Positions 8,356-17,161 are shown, counted from the first letter of the stretch. The stretch: DNA of 64,000 nucleotides from Mycolicibacter hiberniae (GCF_010729485.1 NZ_AP022609.1:1984001-2048000), one strand, 5' to 3'. The notes: a model not told the origin generated them from the sequence alone. Program-made: numbers and translations.

Positions 8356-9858
8356 TCAGCTGGCCGGGCGGGCACTGAAATTGCCGTGGAAACCCTGCGG
8401 AATATGGTGCGTGAGTTCGGCGCGGGCCACCGGGCCACCGGCGAGATCGCGTGCGTCGAAGACCACCAGGCGTGAGGCGTGCTGCGCGGCCTGGTATTCG
8501 ACGGTCAGCAGCCACCCGTCGTCCTCGGCGGTGGCGTGCGGCCTGGGCGTGAAGACCGGCTCGCAGAAGCTGTTCCCCTCCCCCTCGGCGGTGTACGTGG
8601 TCTCGCTCTGGTCGACCAGGTCCAACTTGGTGATCGAGTCGTAGAACGAACTCAGCCGACGCCGGCTGCTGATGTAGGCGTACCGGTGCGGCTTGCCCTC
8701 ATAGCCCGGGTGGTGGCGCGGAAACTCGCAGGCCGCTTCGCTCAGCCGGTCGCGGGTCAGGCGCCCGGACGCGGTGATCCGGAACCGGGAAAACTCCGAG
8801 GGCGCGTCGTTGAGGCTGCTGGTCTGGAACCGCGCAATGCGTTCCAGCAGGCGGCCGTCGGCGTAGGTGATCGCATCGACAACCACGTCGGAACCGTCGT
8901 CATAGGCGTTACTGAGATGGAACTGGAGCACGGCCTCGCACTCCACCCGCCGGACGGCGCCGCCATCGCGAGGGATCAGCACAAACACGCTGCCGCGTTC
9001 GGGCCGATAGTGCAGGGCGTCACCGAGGGTCGCGCGGCCCAGGGCGATCGGCACCGCGTCGGGGATGATCGGCGACACCAGGAACACCAGGTAGCGCTCG
9101 GTGAGCGCGAAATCGTGCACCATGGCCACATACGGCAGCCGCACCGAGCGGAAGTGGCTCAGGCGGCCGCGGACATCGGTGCGATAGATGCGCAGGTGCG
9201 GTCGCGGGATGAACTCGACGCCGAAGTTGAACATCTCCCCGCTGCGCGGGCACAGACTCGGGTGCGCCGAGTAGGAACCCATCCAGCGCAGGCGGCCCCC
9301 GAACCGGCGCACCCCGCGGGTCTGCAGCGTCACGGGGTCGATTTCGTGCGGCGGACCGCCCTCCCACAGCGCGTAGAGGTGCCCGGCGTGTTCCACGATG
9401 TTGGTGTTGGCCAGATTCGGCGGGATTCTGCCGGCGTTGGCCCACCATCCGCCGGCAGCGGGGGTGCCCAAGTGCCGCGTGCCGGTCTTGCCGCGGTAGT
9501 GGCGGGTCCGGACGTAGCGGTTGCGATAGTGCACGCGGCCGCCGCCGATGGTGAACGCCGAGACCATGCCGTCGCCGTCGAAGAGGTGGTGCAATGGCCG
9601 CCCGGTGTGGTCCTCCCACCGTCCGGGGCCGTTGCGATACAGCGTCCCGGCCAACTCCGCCGGCAGCGATCCGTCGATCTGGGTCACCGGATAGTCGTAT
9701 TCGGCCTGTTGCGGCTCGCTCACGCCGAAGCTGCGCCAGTCGGCTTCGGTGAGGCCGGCAAGCCGCTCCATCGCGCGGCGATGTTCGCCGGGGGGCAACG
9801 ACGCCAGGTACTTCTGCATGGCCGGCCACGCGGCGTTGGGCGTGGGGGTCAACGTCAC
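8356..9858 (-). CDS. carotenoid cleavage oxygenase
   Basis: 500 residues of the carotenoid oxygenase (RPE65/CCD) family, seven-bladed propeller. The four iron-binding histidines are visible: H199 (SAHPS), H248 (MVHDF), H314 (FHLSNAYDDG) and H491 (GFHGNF). FDGDGMV and EPVFTPR, which are family signatures, are also present. Mycobacterial relatives cleave carotenoids or apocarotenoids; the bond cleaved cannot be predicted. No crt genes are adjacent, so this is a free-standing gene. Confidence 0.9.
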   Translation of the reverse strand: MTLTPTPNAAWPAMQKYLASLPPGEHRRAMERLAGLTEADWRSFGVSEPQQAEYDYPVTQIDGSLPAELAGTLYRNGPGRWEDHTGRPLHHLFDGDGMVSAFTIGGGRVHYRNRYVRTRHYRGKTGTRHLGTPAAGGWWANAGRIPPNLANTNIVEHAGHLYALWEGGPPHEIDPVTLQTRGVRRFGGRLRWMGSYSAHPSLCPRSGEMFNFGVEFIPRPHLRIYRTDVRGRLSHFRSVRLPYVAMVHDFALTERYLVFLVSPIIPDAVPIALGRATLGDALHYRPERGSVFVLIPRDGGAVRRVECEAVLQFHLSNAYDDGSDVVVDAITYADGRLLERIARFQTSSLNDAPSEFSRFRITASGRLTRDRLSEAACEFPRHHPGYEGKPHRYAYISSRRRLSSFYDSITKLDLVDQSETTYTAEGEGNSFCEPVFTPRPHATAEDDGWLLTVEYQAAQHASRLVVFDARDLAGGPVARAELTHHIPQGFHGNFSARPAS

Positions 9859-10040
9859 GGGTACTCCTCACGCGGATCGGCGGCCCTCGTCACCCAGCCG
9901 AGGATCATCGACACCCTAGCCCGAAGCGGCCCCGCCCCGACCCTGCCGCGCCGGACCGCCGAAACATCCACGCCGCGGGGCGATTCCATTCATCAGGTGA
10001 TCTCGCCTCCCGGCGGCCCGAGGCATCCCCCGAAACGAGA

Positions 10041-10066
10041 AAAGCCACCTGTCGCCAGGTGGCTTT
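10041..10066 (-). terminator. rho-independent-like terminator after tRNA-Val(CAC)
   Basis: A perfect 11-bp stem (AAAGCCACCTG and its complement) with a 4-nt loop lies just downstream of the minus-strand tRNA-Val, followed on that strand by TCTCGTTT. The T-tract is short but the stem is strong. Confidence 0.75.
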
Positions 10067-10070
10067 CTTG

Positions 10071-10142
10071 TGGTCCCGGCTGGGATCGAACCAGCGACCT
10101 TCCGCGTGTGAGGCGGACGCTCTCCCCCTGAGCTACGAGACC
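10071..10142 (-). tRNA. valV: tRNA-Val (anticodon CAC)
   Basis: On the minus strand a complete cloverleaf: acceptor GGTCTCG pairs with CGGGACC, D-loop AGCTCAGGGGGAGAGC, anticodon stem TCCGC/GCGGA around loop CTCACAC (anticodon CAC, reading GUG), T-loop GGTTCGATC. No CCA is encoded. It reads away from the three plus-strand tRNAs. The gene name follows mycobacterial usage from memory. Confidence 0.92.
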
Positions 10143-10301
10143 GGATGAACGAGGACGAACACTAGCACGGCCACCCCCCCGAGCATCAATGCGCAGGGCA
10201 CTTTTCGCGCGGTTCACCCCTCTGACATGCGGAGTTGTGCTGGCTCACATGTGTCCGCTAATGTTCTGCATCGCGACGGGCGACGATCTCGCCCGTGGCA
10301 C

Positions 10302-10374
10302 GCGGATGTAGCGCAGTTGGTAGCGCATCACCTTGCCAAGGTGAGGGTCGCGGGTTCGAATCCCGTCATCCGCT
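10302..10374 (+). tRNA. tRNA-Gly (anticodon GCC)
   Basis: Acceptor GCGGATG pairs with CATCCGC; anticodon stem TCACC/GGTGA around loop TTGCCAA gives anticodon GCC; the T-arm is GCGGGTTCGAATCCCGT. First of three plus-strand tRNAs. Confidence 0.95.
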
Positions 10375-10404
10375 CGAGGGTGTCAAGTGGCATCAACCCC
10401 TTGC

Positions 10405-10475
10405 GGTGGAGTGGCCGAGTGGTGAGGCAACGGCCTGCAAAGCCGTGCACACGGGTTCGATTCCCGTCTCCACCT
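10405..10475 (+). tRNA. tRNA-Cys (anticodon GCA)
   Basis: Acceptor GGTGGAG pairs with CTCCACC; anticodon stem ACGGC/GCCGT around loop CTGCAAA gives anticodon GCA. The T-arm CGGGTTCGATTCCCG is standard. It sits 30 bp after tRNA-Gly. Confidence 0.94.
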
Positions 10476-10492
10476 CCGTCCCAAGGCTCTAA

Positions 10493-10564
10493 GCGCGGTT
10501 AGCTCAGCGGGAGAGCGCTTCCCTGACACGGAAGAGGTCGCTGGTTCAATCCCAGTACCGCGCA
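10493..10564 (+). tRNA. tRNA-Val (anticodon GAC)
   Basis: Acceptor GCGCGGT pairs with ACCGCGC; anticodon stem CTTCC/GGAAG around loop CTGACAC gives anticodon GAC. The following three bases are CCA, so the CCA end is encoded. In M. tuberculosis a tRNA-Val gene in this cluster hosts a prophage (phiRv2); here the gene is intact with no integrase next to it. Confidence 0.94.
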
Positions 10565-10567
10565 CCA

Positions 10568-10938
10568 AGATCGACGCAGCGACGGCTTTGTGGCGGAGTC
10601 CGCCATGGACGAACAGGGGCCCCTGCCGCGCACGGATCTACCGTGCCGCGCCCTCGCGGGCAAATACTTCTCCCGGGTTGATTCCCTCCGCTGATCGTCG
10701 CCGCAGAGATGCAGGTGAAGGTCATTTTTTAAAAGTCCGACCGATCGCTCAGATCTCGTTTTCCCCGGCCCGCGGAGGCAAAAACGGGTGAGGGCTCGGC
10801 GACCCCGACGCCCGCCCGGATGCGTTGGCCGGCCTGAATCGGCTGGGCTGACCACCCGCCAGGTGGTACGCCGCCTGGATTTATCCGCATATTCACAGTC
10901 TGCGCCAGGGCCGGGACGGACGACCACCACGGCGGATT
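10568..10938. other. gene-free stretch with hairpins
   Basis: About 370 bp between tRNA-Val and the clpC2-like promoter without a convincing gene. It holds small dyads: TGGCGG-AGT-CCGCCA at 10591-10605 (possible weak terminator for the tRNA transcript), the 12-bp palindrome CAGGGGCCCCTG at 10614-10625 and GCACGG-N5-CCGTGC at 10630-10646. None has a T-tract. Short open frames here lack ribosome-binding sites and family similarity. Confidence 0.5.
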
Positions 10939-10988
10939 GCGTCAACCTGCAGTTGACGCTCCCACGACGTCAACCTAACGTTGACGCC
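10939..10988 (+). promoter_or_regulatory. leaderless promoter overlapped by twin palindromic operators
   Basis: Two copies of GTCAAC-N5-GTTGAC occur at 10941-10957 and 10969-10985, centres 28 bp apart. The first has 8-bp arms when flanks are counted. A -35 box TTGACG (10953-10958) lies in the right arm of the first, and a -10 box TAACGT (10976-10981) in the second, with an ideal 17-bp spacer. The predicted start of transcription is at or next to the ATG at 10989, so the mRNA should be leaderless. A protein bound to either palindrome would occlude RNA polymerase. Confidence 0.8.
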
Positions 10989-11738
10989 ATGGCCGACCCC
11001 ACTCCCCTCGCGCAATCCGTCCGCCTCGATGACCTCATCAACGCCATCACCGGCGTGCACGACAACCCGCTCGAGCAGTTGACCGACGCGGTGCTGGCGG
11101 CCGAACACCTCGGCGAGGTCGCCGACCACCTGATCGGCCACTTCGTCGACCAGGCGCGGCGCTCCGGTGCGTCATGGAGCGATATCGGCAAGTCCATGGG
11201 CGTCACCAAACAGGCCGCCCAGAAGAGGTTCGTCGCACGCCCGCAAGCCACCGCCCTCGATCCCGAACAGGGCTTCGCCCGATTCACTCCCCGGGCACGC
11301 AATGCGGTGGTGGCCGCCCAGAACGCGGCCAGCCGGGCGCACAGCAGCGAGATCACCCCCGAGCATCTGCTCCTGGGCACCCTTGACGATCCCGACGCGC
11401 TGGCCAGCGTCCTACTGACCGCTCAGCACGTCGACCCCGCAGCGGTCGCCGCCGCCGTGGTCATCGAACCCGGCGACACCGAACCGCCCGCGTTGATTCC
11501 GTACAGCGGTCCAGCCCGCAAGGCTCTCGAATTGACCTTCCGCACCGCACTTCGCCTCGGCCACAACTACATTGGCACCGAGCATCTGCTGCTGGCACTG
11601 CTGGAATCCGAGGACGGCTGCGGCCCGCTGCATCGCACCGGTGTCGACCGGGGCCGGGCAGAAGCCGATCTCACCCGAATCCTGGCGGGGCTCAGCACCA
11701 ACCAGGCCGCCGCCCCCGGCGAGGAAACCACCGCCTGA
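10989..11738 (+). CDS. clpC2: ClpC2-like protein: HTH plus two Clp N-terminal repeats, no ATPase
   Basis: 249 residues at the position of Rv2667. Residues 62-81 (SWSDIGKSMGVTKQAAQKRF) form a helix-turn-helix. Two Clp_N repeats follow: RARNAVVAAQNAASRAHSSE/ITPEHLLLG (about 100-160) and RKALELTFRTALRLGHNY/IGTEHLLLAL (about 177-235). There is no AAA+ module, so it cannot be a chaperone by itself. Mycobacterial ClpC2 has been described as binding ClpC1-targeting antibiotics (from memory), acting as a sponge; the HTH and the twin palindromes on its own promoter suggest autorepression. The ATG at 10989 is preferred because the promoter geometry gives a leaderless start exactly there. Confidence 0.85.
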   Translation: MADPTPLAQSVRLDDLINAITGVHDNPLEQLTDAVLAAEHLGEVADHLIGHFVDQARRSGASWSDIGKSMGVTKQAAQKRFVARPQATALDPEQGFARFTPRARNAVVAAQNAASRAHSSEITPEHLLLGTLDDPDALASVLLTAQHVDPAAVAAAVVIEPGDTEPPALIPYSGPARKALELTFRTALRLGHNYIGTEHLLLALLESEDGCGPLHRTGVDRGRAEADLTRILAGLSTNQAAAPGEETTA

Positions 11739-11813
11739 GTCAGCCCCCCGGGCCCAAGGCCCCGCGCCCGCCACGCCGATGTGCCATCATGCCCAGAAGC
11801 AAACGAAGAGGAC

Positions 11814-12353
11814 ATGATGCATCGCTGGATTCTGGCCCTGGTCACCACCGCCGTCACCGCGGTGGCCGCCCTCACCCTGCCGGCGTCTGGATACGCCACG
11901 CCGACCACCACCCCCGAGGCTCCGATCGGGCGCCTCGGAGACACGCTGCGCATCTCCTACCGCGATGAGGCGTTCGGACCGATCGTCGCCGATGTCACGG
12001 TGCATGACGTGGTGCCCAGCGAGATCCCGCCGGGTTGGGGTGCGAACGGGTCGCCGCGGTGGCGTAACCAGGGCGGCCCCTGGCGAGCGAACGTGACCGT
12101 CCACCCGATCTCGGTGCCCAACCCCTACATCATGGCGGCCTCGGTCACCTTCGACGGCGTCACGCCCGGCGGCGACGCCTACGTGTCCAAGCACACCGAT
12201 GACCCGACCACCCTGGACGCACTGCTGACCAACGCTCCGGCGGGCTCCACCGTCAACGGAGGGGTGTACTGGGATGTCTACCGCGGCTTGGTCACCCACG
12301 TGGTGATGCTGTCGCGCAACACCGGCCTGCGCCTGGCGCAGTGGAATCTGTGA
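11814..12353 (+). CDS. secreted MPT63-like protein (Rv2668 position)
   Basis: 179 residues. A signal peptide is obvious: MMHRW, then a hydrophobic stretch ILALVTTAVTAVAALTLP and ASGYATP for signal peptidase I cleavage. The mature part is beta-rich (LGDTLRISY, ADVTVHDVVPSEIPPGWG, YIMAASVTFDGVTPG) and looks like the MPT63/DUF1942 immunoglobulin-like secreted family. The ATG pair at 11814/11817 follows GAAGAGGAC. Function unknown; exported. The stop is 1 bp from the convergent ATPase gene. Confidence 0.75.
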   Translation: MMHRWILALVTTAVTAVAALTLPASGYATPTTTPEAPIGRLGDTLRISYRDEAFGPIVADVTVHDVVPSEIPPGWGANGSPRWRNQGGPWRANVTVHPISVPNPYIMAASVTFDGVTPGGDAYVSKHTDDPTTLDALLTNAPAGSTVNGGVYWDVYRGLVTHVVMLSRNTGLRLAQWNL

Positions 12354-12354
12354 G

Positions 12355-13410
12355 CTAACCCCCGCTGCTGAGCGCGAGCAACCGTGAGGTGGCCCGCAGG
12401 TATTTTTTCCGGTAGCCGCCCGCCAGCATCTCGGCGCTGAAGATCTGGTCGAGTTTGGCGCCCGACGCCACCACCGGGATACCGGCGTCGTAGAGCCGGT
12501 CGGTGAGCGCCACCAACCGCAGCGCCACATTCTGATCCTCGATGGGATGCGCGTCGGTGACAAACACCGCCGAGACCCCCTCGATCAGGGTCAGATAGCG
12601 CGACGGATGCATGGTGGCCAGGTGCGCACACAGCGCGTCGAAATCGTCCAGCGTCGACCCGGGCCGCGCCGCCGCGCGCTGCGTGACCTCCGGGGCCGAG
12701 GGCGGTTCGGGTGCCGGGGGCAGGTCCCGGTGCCGATAGTCCGGGCCGTCCACCCGGACAGGGGTGAAAATGCTTGCCAAAGCGTGGATCTCGCGCAGAA
12801 AGTCCTGGACCGCAAAGCGGCCTTCGCCGAGCTGTTCGGGCAACGTGTTCGAGGTGGCGGCAATCGAGACCCCGCGCGCCACCAGTTCGGACAGAAGCCG
12901 CGACACCAGGGTGGTGTTGCCCGGGTCGTCCAGTTCGAACTCGTCGATACAGACCACGGTGTAGCCACCGAGCAAGTCGATGCACTCGGTGAACCCGAAC
13001 ACCCCGGCCAGCTGGGTCAGCTCCATGAACGTCGCGAACGCCGTCCCCGGCGTCCCGCCGGCGCCGGGCACGCTGCCGGTGTCGGTGATCTCGTGGTAGA
13101 TCGAAGCCAGCAGGTGCGTCTTGCCGACTCCGAAACCGCCGTCGAGGTAGATACCCACGCCCGGCAACACCTCGCGCTTGCCCAGCAGCTTGCGCCGTCC
13201 CGCACGACGAGTCAGTGCCTGCGCGCAGAACTCGGTGCACGCGGTCACGGCGGCGGCCTGGCTGGGTTGCGCCGGGTCAGGCCGATAGCTGGCAAACCTG
13301 GCACCTGCGAACGTCGGCGGCGGTTTGAGCTGCGCGATCAACCGTTCCGGGGACACAGCCGGATGCCGGTCCACCAGGTGGTCGATCGACTCGGTGGCGG
13401 GATTGGGCAC
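12355..13410 (-). CDS. zapE: AFG1/ZapE-type ATPase (Rv2670c position)
   Basis: 351 residues. Walker A GGFGVGKTH at about 91-99, Walker B VVCIDEFEL at about 153-160, and sensor-like ATSNTLPEQLGEGRF place it in the AFG1/ZapE P-loop family (cell-division-linked ATPase in E. coli). The GTG at 13410 gives V-P-N-P-A-T-E-S-I-D and fits the family length; further upstream codons would run into the divergent ribD-like gene. The two start codons are 34 bp apart. Confidence 0.85.
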   Translation of the reverse strand: MPNPATESIDHLVDRHPAVSPERLIAQLKPPPTFAGARFASYRPDPAQPSQAAAVTACTEFCAQALTRRAGRRKLLGKREVLPGVGIYLDGGFGVGKTHLLASIYHEITDTGSVPGAGGTPGTAFATFMELTQLAGVFGFTECIDLLGGYTVVCIDEFELDDPGNTTLVSRLLSELVARGVSIAATSNTLPEQLGEGRFAVQDFLREIHALASIFTPVRVDGPDYRHRDLPPAPEPPSAPEVTQRAAARPGSTLDDFDALCAHLATMHPSRYLTLIEGVSAVFVTDAHPIEDQNVALRLVALTDRLYDAGIPVVASGAKLDQIFSAEMLAGGYRKKYLRATSRLLALSSGG

Positions 13411-13444
13411 GCACGAACTGTAGTCACATGGTGCAATCGAGGCC

Positions 13445-14227
13445 ATGTCCGACCTCAGCGCAGATCCGGGCTTCACCCTGCTGGGCGCCACCGCGCCCGT
13501 CGACGACACGGAACTGGGGCGGCTGTATGCCTACCCCGAGGCCGACGGGCCGCGGCCATGGGTGCGGGCCAATTTCATCGGCAGCATCGACGGCGGCGCA
13601 ACGGTCGCCGGCACCTCCGGCGGACTGGCCGGGCCCGGCGACCGGTCGGTGTTCATGCTGCTGCGAGCGCTGGCCGACGTCATCGTGGTCGGGGCGGGCA
13701 CCGTCCGAGTCGAGAACTACGGCGGAGCACGGCTCAGCGTCGCCCAACGGCAGGGCCGCCGCGACCGAGGACAGTCCGAGATCCCGCCGTTGGCGATCGT
13801 GACCCAGTCCGGGGCACTGGACCGGGACCTGCGGGTGTTCAACGACACCGAAGTGCCACCGCTGGTGTTGACCTGCACCGCGGCAGCCGCCGATACCCGG
13901 CAGAGGCTGGCCGGCAACGCCGAGGTCCTGGACTGCTCCGGCGATGACCCCGAGCGCGTCGATGAGGCCGTGCTGCTGGACGCATTGGCGCAGCGCGGAC
14001 ACCTGCGGGTGCTGACCGAGGGCGGACCGCGCCTGCTGGGGTCATTGATCGAGCATGAGCTGCTCGACGAGCTGTGCCTGACCCTGGCGCCGTATCTGGT
14101 CGGCGGCCTGGCTCGCCGCATCGCCACCGGACCGGGCGAGCTGACAACGCCGATGCGCTGCGCACATCTGCTCACCGACGACTCCGGCTACCTCTACGCC
14201 CGGTACGTCAAAAGCGCGCGCCTATAA
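13445..14227 (+). CDS. RibD C-terminal-type pyrimidine reductase (Rv2671 position)
   Basis: 260 residues with only the reductase half of RibD: WVRANFIGSIDGGATV, the NADPH-binding DVIVVGAGTVRVENYGG, the central VLTEGGPRLLGSLIEHELLDEL and the final APYLVGG. The deaminase domain is absent. In M. tuberculosis the orthologue can replace dihydrofolate reductase when overproduced and is linked to para-aminosalicylate resistance (from memory). ATG start at 13445. Confidence 0.85.
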   Translation: MSDLSADPGFTLLGATAPVDDTELGRLYAYPEADGPRPWVRANFIGSIDGGATVAGTSGGLAGPGDRSVFMLLRALADVIVVGAGTVRVENYGGARLSVAQRQGRRDRGQSEIPPLAIVTQSGALDRDLRVFNDTEVPPLVLTCTAAAADTRQRLAGNAEVLDCSGDDPERVDEAVLLDALAQRGHLRVLTEGGPRLLGSLIEHELLDELCLTLAPYLVGGLARRIATGPGELTTPMRCAHLLTDDSGYLYARYVKSARL

Positions 14228-14237
14228 GGTGACAGGC

Positions 14238-15821
14238 ATGACCAGCTCTTCGAGGTTCGCCCGGACCATGGTGGTCACGGCTGCCGCCGTACTGACCGGG
14301 TCCGCGCCGCTGCTGGCCGGTTGCGCACCCGGGCTGGCCGCCAACCCGCGGTTCGCGACCAACTCCGGGGCCGGCGCTCAGGGCCAACCCGAATCGACCC
14401 CGGATCAGGCCGGGCCGCCCCCGGTCGAGGTGCCCAAGAACGACCTGCCCTGGCATGACTGCACCGCCCGGATGTTCAGCGACGCCGCCGTGCCCGCCAC
14501 CCCCGGGGTGCGGCTGGACTGCTCCAGCTACGACGCCGACGTCGACCCACTCGGCGGCGGTTCCTCCTCGATCAGCATCGGGGTGGTGCGGGCCCGCTCG
14601 GTGCAGACCCCCGGCGACGCCGGCCCGGTGGTGTTCACCACGGGATGGGACCTGCCGTCGTCGCTGCAGCTCCCGATCTGGCTGTCCCGCGCCGGCGCGG
14701 ACGTGCTCAAGAGTCACCCGATCGTCGCTGTGGACCGGCGTGGCATCGGGATGTCGAGCCCCGTGGACTGCCGCAGCCGCAGCCAGCGCGACGAGATGTG
14801 GAACCAGGCCCAGTTCGCCCCCGGCGACGACCCGGTGGCCAATCTGGGCACCATCACGATGGAGGCCACCACCGACTGCACCGACTCCATCTCGCCGGGT
14901 GAGTCCTCCTACGACAACACCCACGCCGCCACCGACCTCGAGCGGCTGCGCAGCATCTGGGACATTCCGGCACTGTCGCTGCTGGGTATCGGCAACGGCG
15001 CCCAGGTCGCCCTGACCTACGCCGGCTCCCACCCGGGGAAAGTGGCCCGGCTGGCCCTGGACTCCCCCATTCCCCTCGGCGTGGCCGCCGAAGCCGCCGC
15101 CGAGCAGCAGGTCAAGGGCCAGCAGGCGGCCTTCGAGGCGTTCGCCGCGCAGTGCGCCGCGGTCAGCTGTGCGCTGGGCCCGGACCCCAAGGGCGCCATC
15201 GACGCGATCCTGGACTCCGCCCGCGCCGGACAGGGGCCCGGCGGCGCCTCGGTGGCCGCGGTGACCCACGCGATCGTCACCGCCCTGGGTTATCCCATCG
15301 GCGATCGGGTCACCAGCACCAACGAACTGGCCAGGGCGCTGGCGTCGGCCAACTCCGGCGACGCCAACCTGCTGAACAATCTGATCAACCGGGCGCAGGG
15401 CACCACCGGCAGCGACGGCCACTTCATCAACGCGTGCGCCGACGCCCTCAACCGGCCCACTCCCGACCGGATCCGGGAACTGGTGGTCGGCTGGGGCAAG
15501 CTCTACCCCCAGTTCGGCACCGTCGGCGCCCTGGATATGGCGCAGTGCCTGAGTTGGCCCACCAGCAGCACTCCCGAGCAGCCCAAAGAACTCAAGATCG
15601 ACGTGCTGCTGCTCGGGGCCCAAAACGATCCGATCGTCGGCGAGGAGGGGGTGGCGGCCACCGCTGCGGCCGTCATCAACGCCGGTTCGGCCAGCAAGCG
15701 GGTGATGTGGCAGGGCATCGGCCACGGCGCCGCGGTGTATTCGGCATGCACGCTGCCGCCGCTGATCGGCTACCTCGACACCGGCAAACTGCCCGACACC
15801 GACGTCTACTGCCCGGCCTGA
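14238..15821 (+). CDS. secreted lipoprotein, alpha/beta-hydrolase fold without nucleophile serine (Rv2672 position)
   Basis: 527 residues starting at ATG 14238 behind AAGGTG. Signal peptide with lipobox LLAG-C29, so a likely membrane-anchored lipoprotein. The body is a tripeptidyl-aminopeptidase-like alpha/beta hydrolase: HPIVAVDRRGIGMSSP for the oxyanion region, an acidic loop LLGAQNDPIVGEEG and a C-terminal His in GIGHGAAVY. The expected nucleophile elbow G-x-S-x-G reads G250-I-G252-N-G254, with glycine at the serine position. It may be catalytically dead or use another residue. Confidence 0.8.
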   Translation: MTSSSRFARTMVVTAAAVLTGSAPLLAGCAPGLAANPRFATNSGAGAQGQPESTPDQAGPPPVEVPKNDLPWHDCTARMFSDAAVPATPGVRLDCSSYDADVDPLGGGSSSISIGVVRARSVQTPGDAGPVVFTTGWDLPSSLQLPIWLSRAGADVLKSHPIVAVDRRGIGMSSPVDCRSRSQRDEMWNQAQFAPGDDPVANLGTITMEATTDCTDSISPGESSYDNTHAATDLERLRSIWDIPALSLLGIGNGAQVALTYAGSHPGKVARLALDSPIPLGVAAEAAAEQQVKGQQAAFEAFAAQCAAVSCALGPDPKGAIDAILDSARAGQGPGGASVAAVTHAIVTALGYPIGDRVTSTNELARALASANSGDANLLNNLINRAQGTTGSDGHFINACADALNRPTPDRIRELVVGWGKLYPQFGTVGALDMAQCLSWPTSSTPEQPKELKIDVLLLGAQNDPIVGEEGVAATAAAVINAGSASKRVMWQGIGHGAAVYSACTLPPLIGYLDTGKLPDTDVYCPA

Positions 15822-15865
15822 CCCTGATCCGGACCCGCGGGCCCCGCCCGCGGTACGGTTCGCTG

Positions 15866-17161
15866 GTGACGGCAGCCGACTCCTTGATGCACCGGGCGGG
15901 CACCGCCCTACTGAACGCGTTCCGGCCTCCCACCTCTCCGCCGAGCACCGCAACCGTGCTGCGTTCGGTGCTGTGGCCGGTGGCCATCATGTCGTTGCTG
16001 CACCGCTCGATTGTGTTGCCGCTGAACGGCAACATCACCGATGACTTCAAACCGGTATACCGGGCGGTCCTGAATTTCCGGCACGGCCTGGACATCTACA
16101 ACGAGCATTTCGACTACGTCGATCCGCACTATCTGTACTCGCCCGGCGGCACGCTGCTGATGTCGCCGTTCGGGTATCTGCCCGAGACGCTGTCGCGCTA
16201 CACCTTCATCGCCACCAACACGATCGCCATCCTGCTCGCGGCCTACCTGCTGCTGCGGATGTTCGGTTTCGGGCTGAGCTCGGTGGCCGCACCGGCCTTG
16301 CTGGCCGCGATGTTCCTCACCGAGAGTGTGAGCAGCACGCTGGTGTTCACCAACATCAACGGGGTGATCCTGCTGGCCGAAGTGCTCTACTTTCGCTGGC
16401 TTCTCGACGGCCGGGCGAGCCGCCAGTGGTGGGCGGGGGTCGCGATCGGCCTGACCCTGGTGGTCAAGCCGGTCCTGATGCCGCTGCTGCTCCTGCCGCT
16501 GCTGAGCCGGCAATGGCGGCCCTTCGTCGGGGCGATCGCAACACCGGTGCTGTTCAACCTGGTGGCCTTCCCCCTGTCCAGCGACCCGAGCAGCTACTTC
16601 ACCCAGACGGTTCCCTACATCATGGGCACCCGCGACTACTTCAACTCCTCGATCCTGGGCAACGGCGTGTTCTTCGGCCTGCCCTCGGGGCTGATCCTGT
16701 TCATGCGGGTGTTGTTCACCGTGCTGGCCGCGCTCAGCCTGTGGCTGCTCTACCGCTACTACCGCACCCGCGACCCCCGATTCTGGATGCTGACCTCCTC
16801 GGGTGTGCTGCTGACAACCTCGTTCCTGGTGTTGTCACTGGGACAGGGCTACTACTCGATCGTGCTGTTCCCGTTCCTGATGACGGTGGTGCTGCCGAAT
16901 TCGGTGCTGCGCAACTGGCCGGCGTGGCTGGCCGTCTACGGCTTCATGACGCTGGACAAGTGGCTGATCTTCCGATGGATGAACATCGGTCGGCCGCTGG
17001 ACTATTTGAAGATCACCTACGGCTGGTCGCTGCTGGTGATCGTCGTGTGCGCTGTGCTGTGTTACCGCTACCTCGACGCCCGGGAGCAGGGGCGCCTCGA
17101 CGACGGGATCGACCCGGCCTGGCTGGCGACTCCACCGGCGAAAGCCGCCGCGACGACCTAG
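15866..17161 (+). CDS. aftC: arabinofuranosyltransferase AftC
   Basis: 431 residues, an integral membrane GT-C glycosyltransferase with about ten hydrophobic helices. The N-terminal periplasmic loop carries LNGNITDDFKPVYRAVLNF, with the DD catalytic motif, then YNEHFDYVDPHYLYSPGG, as in mycobacterial AftC. Other AftC-like strings are FTNINGVILL and GTRDYFNSSILGNGV. AftC adds the alpha-1,3 branches to arabinan of arabinogalactan and lipoarabinomannan using decaprenyl-phosphoarabinose. The GTG at 15866 gives VTAADS, the AftC start region. Confidence 0.93.
   Translation: MTAADSLMHRAGTALLNAFRPPTSPPSTATVLRSVLWPVAIMSLLHRSIVLPLNGNITDDFKPVYRAVLNFRHGLDIYNEHFDYVDPHYLYSPGGTLLMSPFGYLPETLSRYTFIATNTIAILLAAYLLLRMFGFGLSSVAAPALLAAMFLTESVSSTLVFTNINGVILLAEVLYFRWLLDGRASRQWWAGVAIGLTLVVKPVLMPLLLLPLLSRQWRPFVGAIATPVLFNLVAFPLSSDPSSYFTQTVPYIMGTRDYFNSSILGNGVFFGLPSGLILFMRVLFTVLAALSLWLLYRYYRTRDPRFWMLTSSGVLLTTSFLVLSLGQGYYSIVLFPFLMTVVLPNSVLRNWPAWLAVYGFMTLDKWLIFRWMNIGRPLDYLKITYGWSLLVIVVCAVLCYRYLDAREQGRLDDGIDPAWLATPPAKAAATT

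Noticed and set aside
10568..10988. Small coding frames downstream of the tRNAs
   Set aside because: They lack ribosome sites and family similarity, and the end of this stretch is occupied by the clpC2 promoter.
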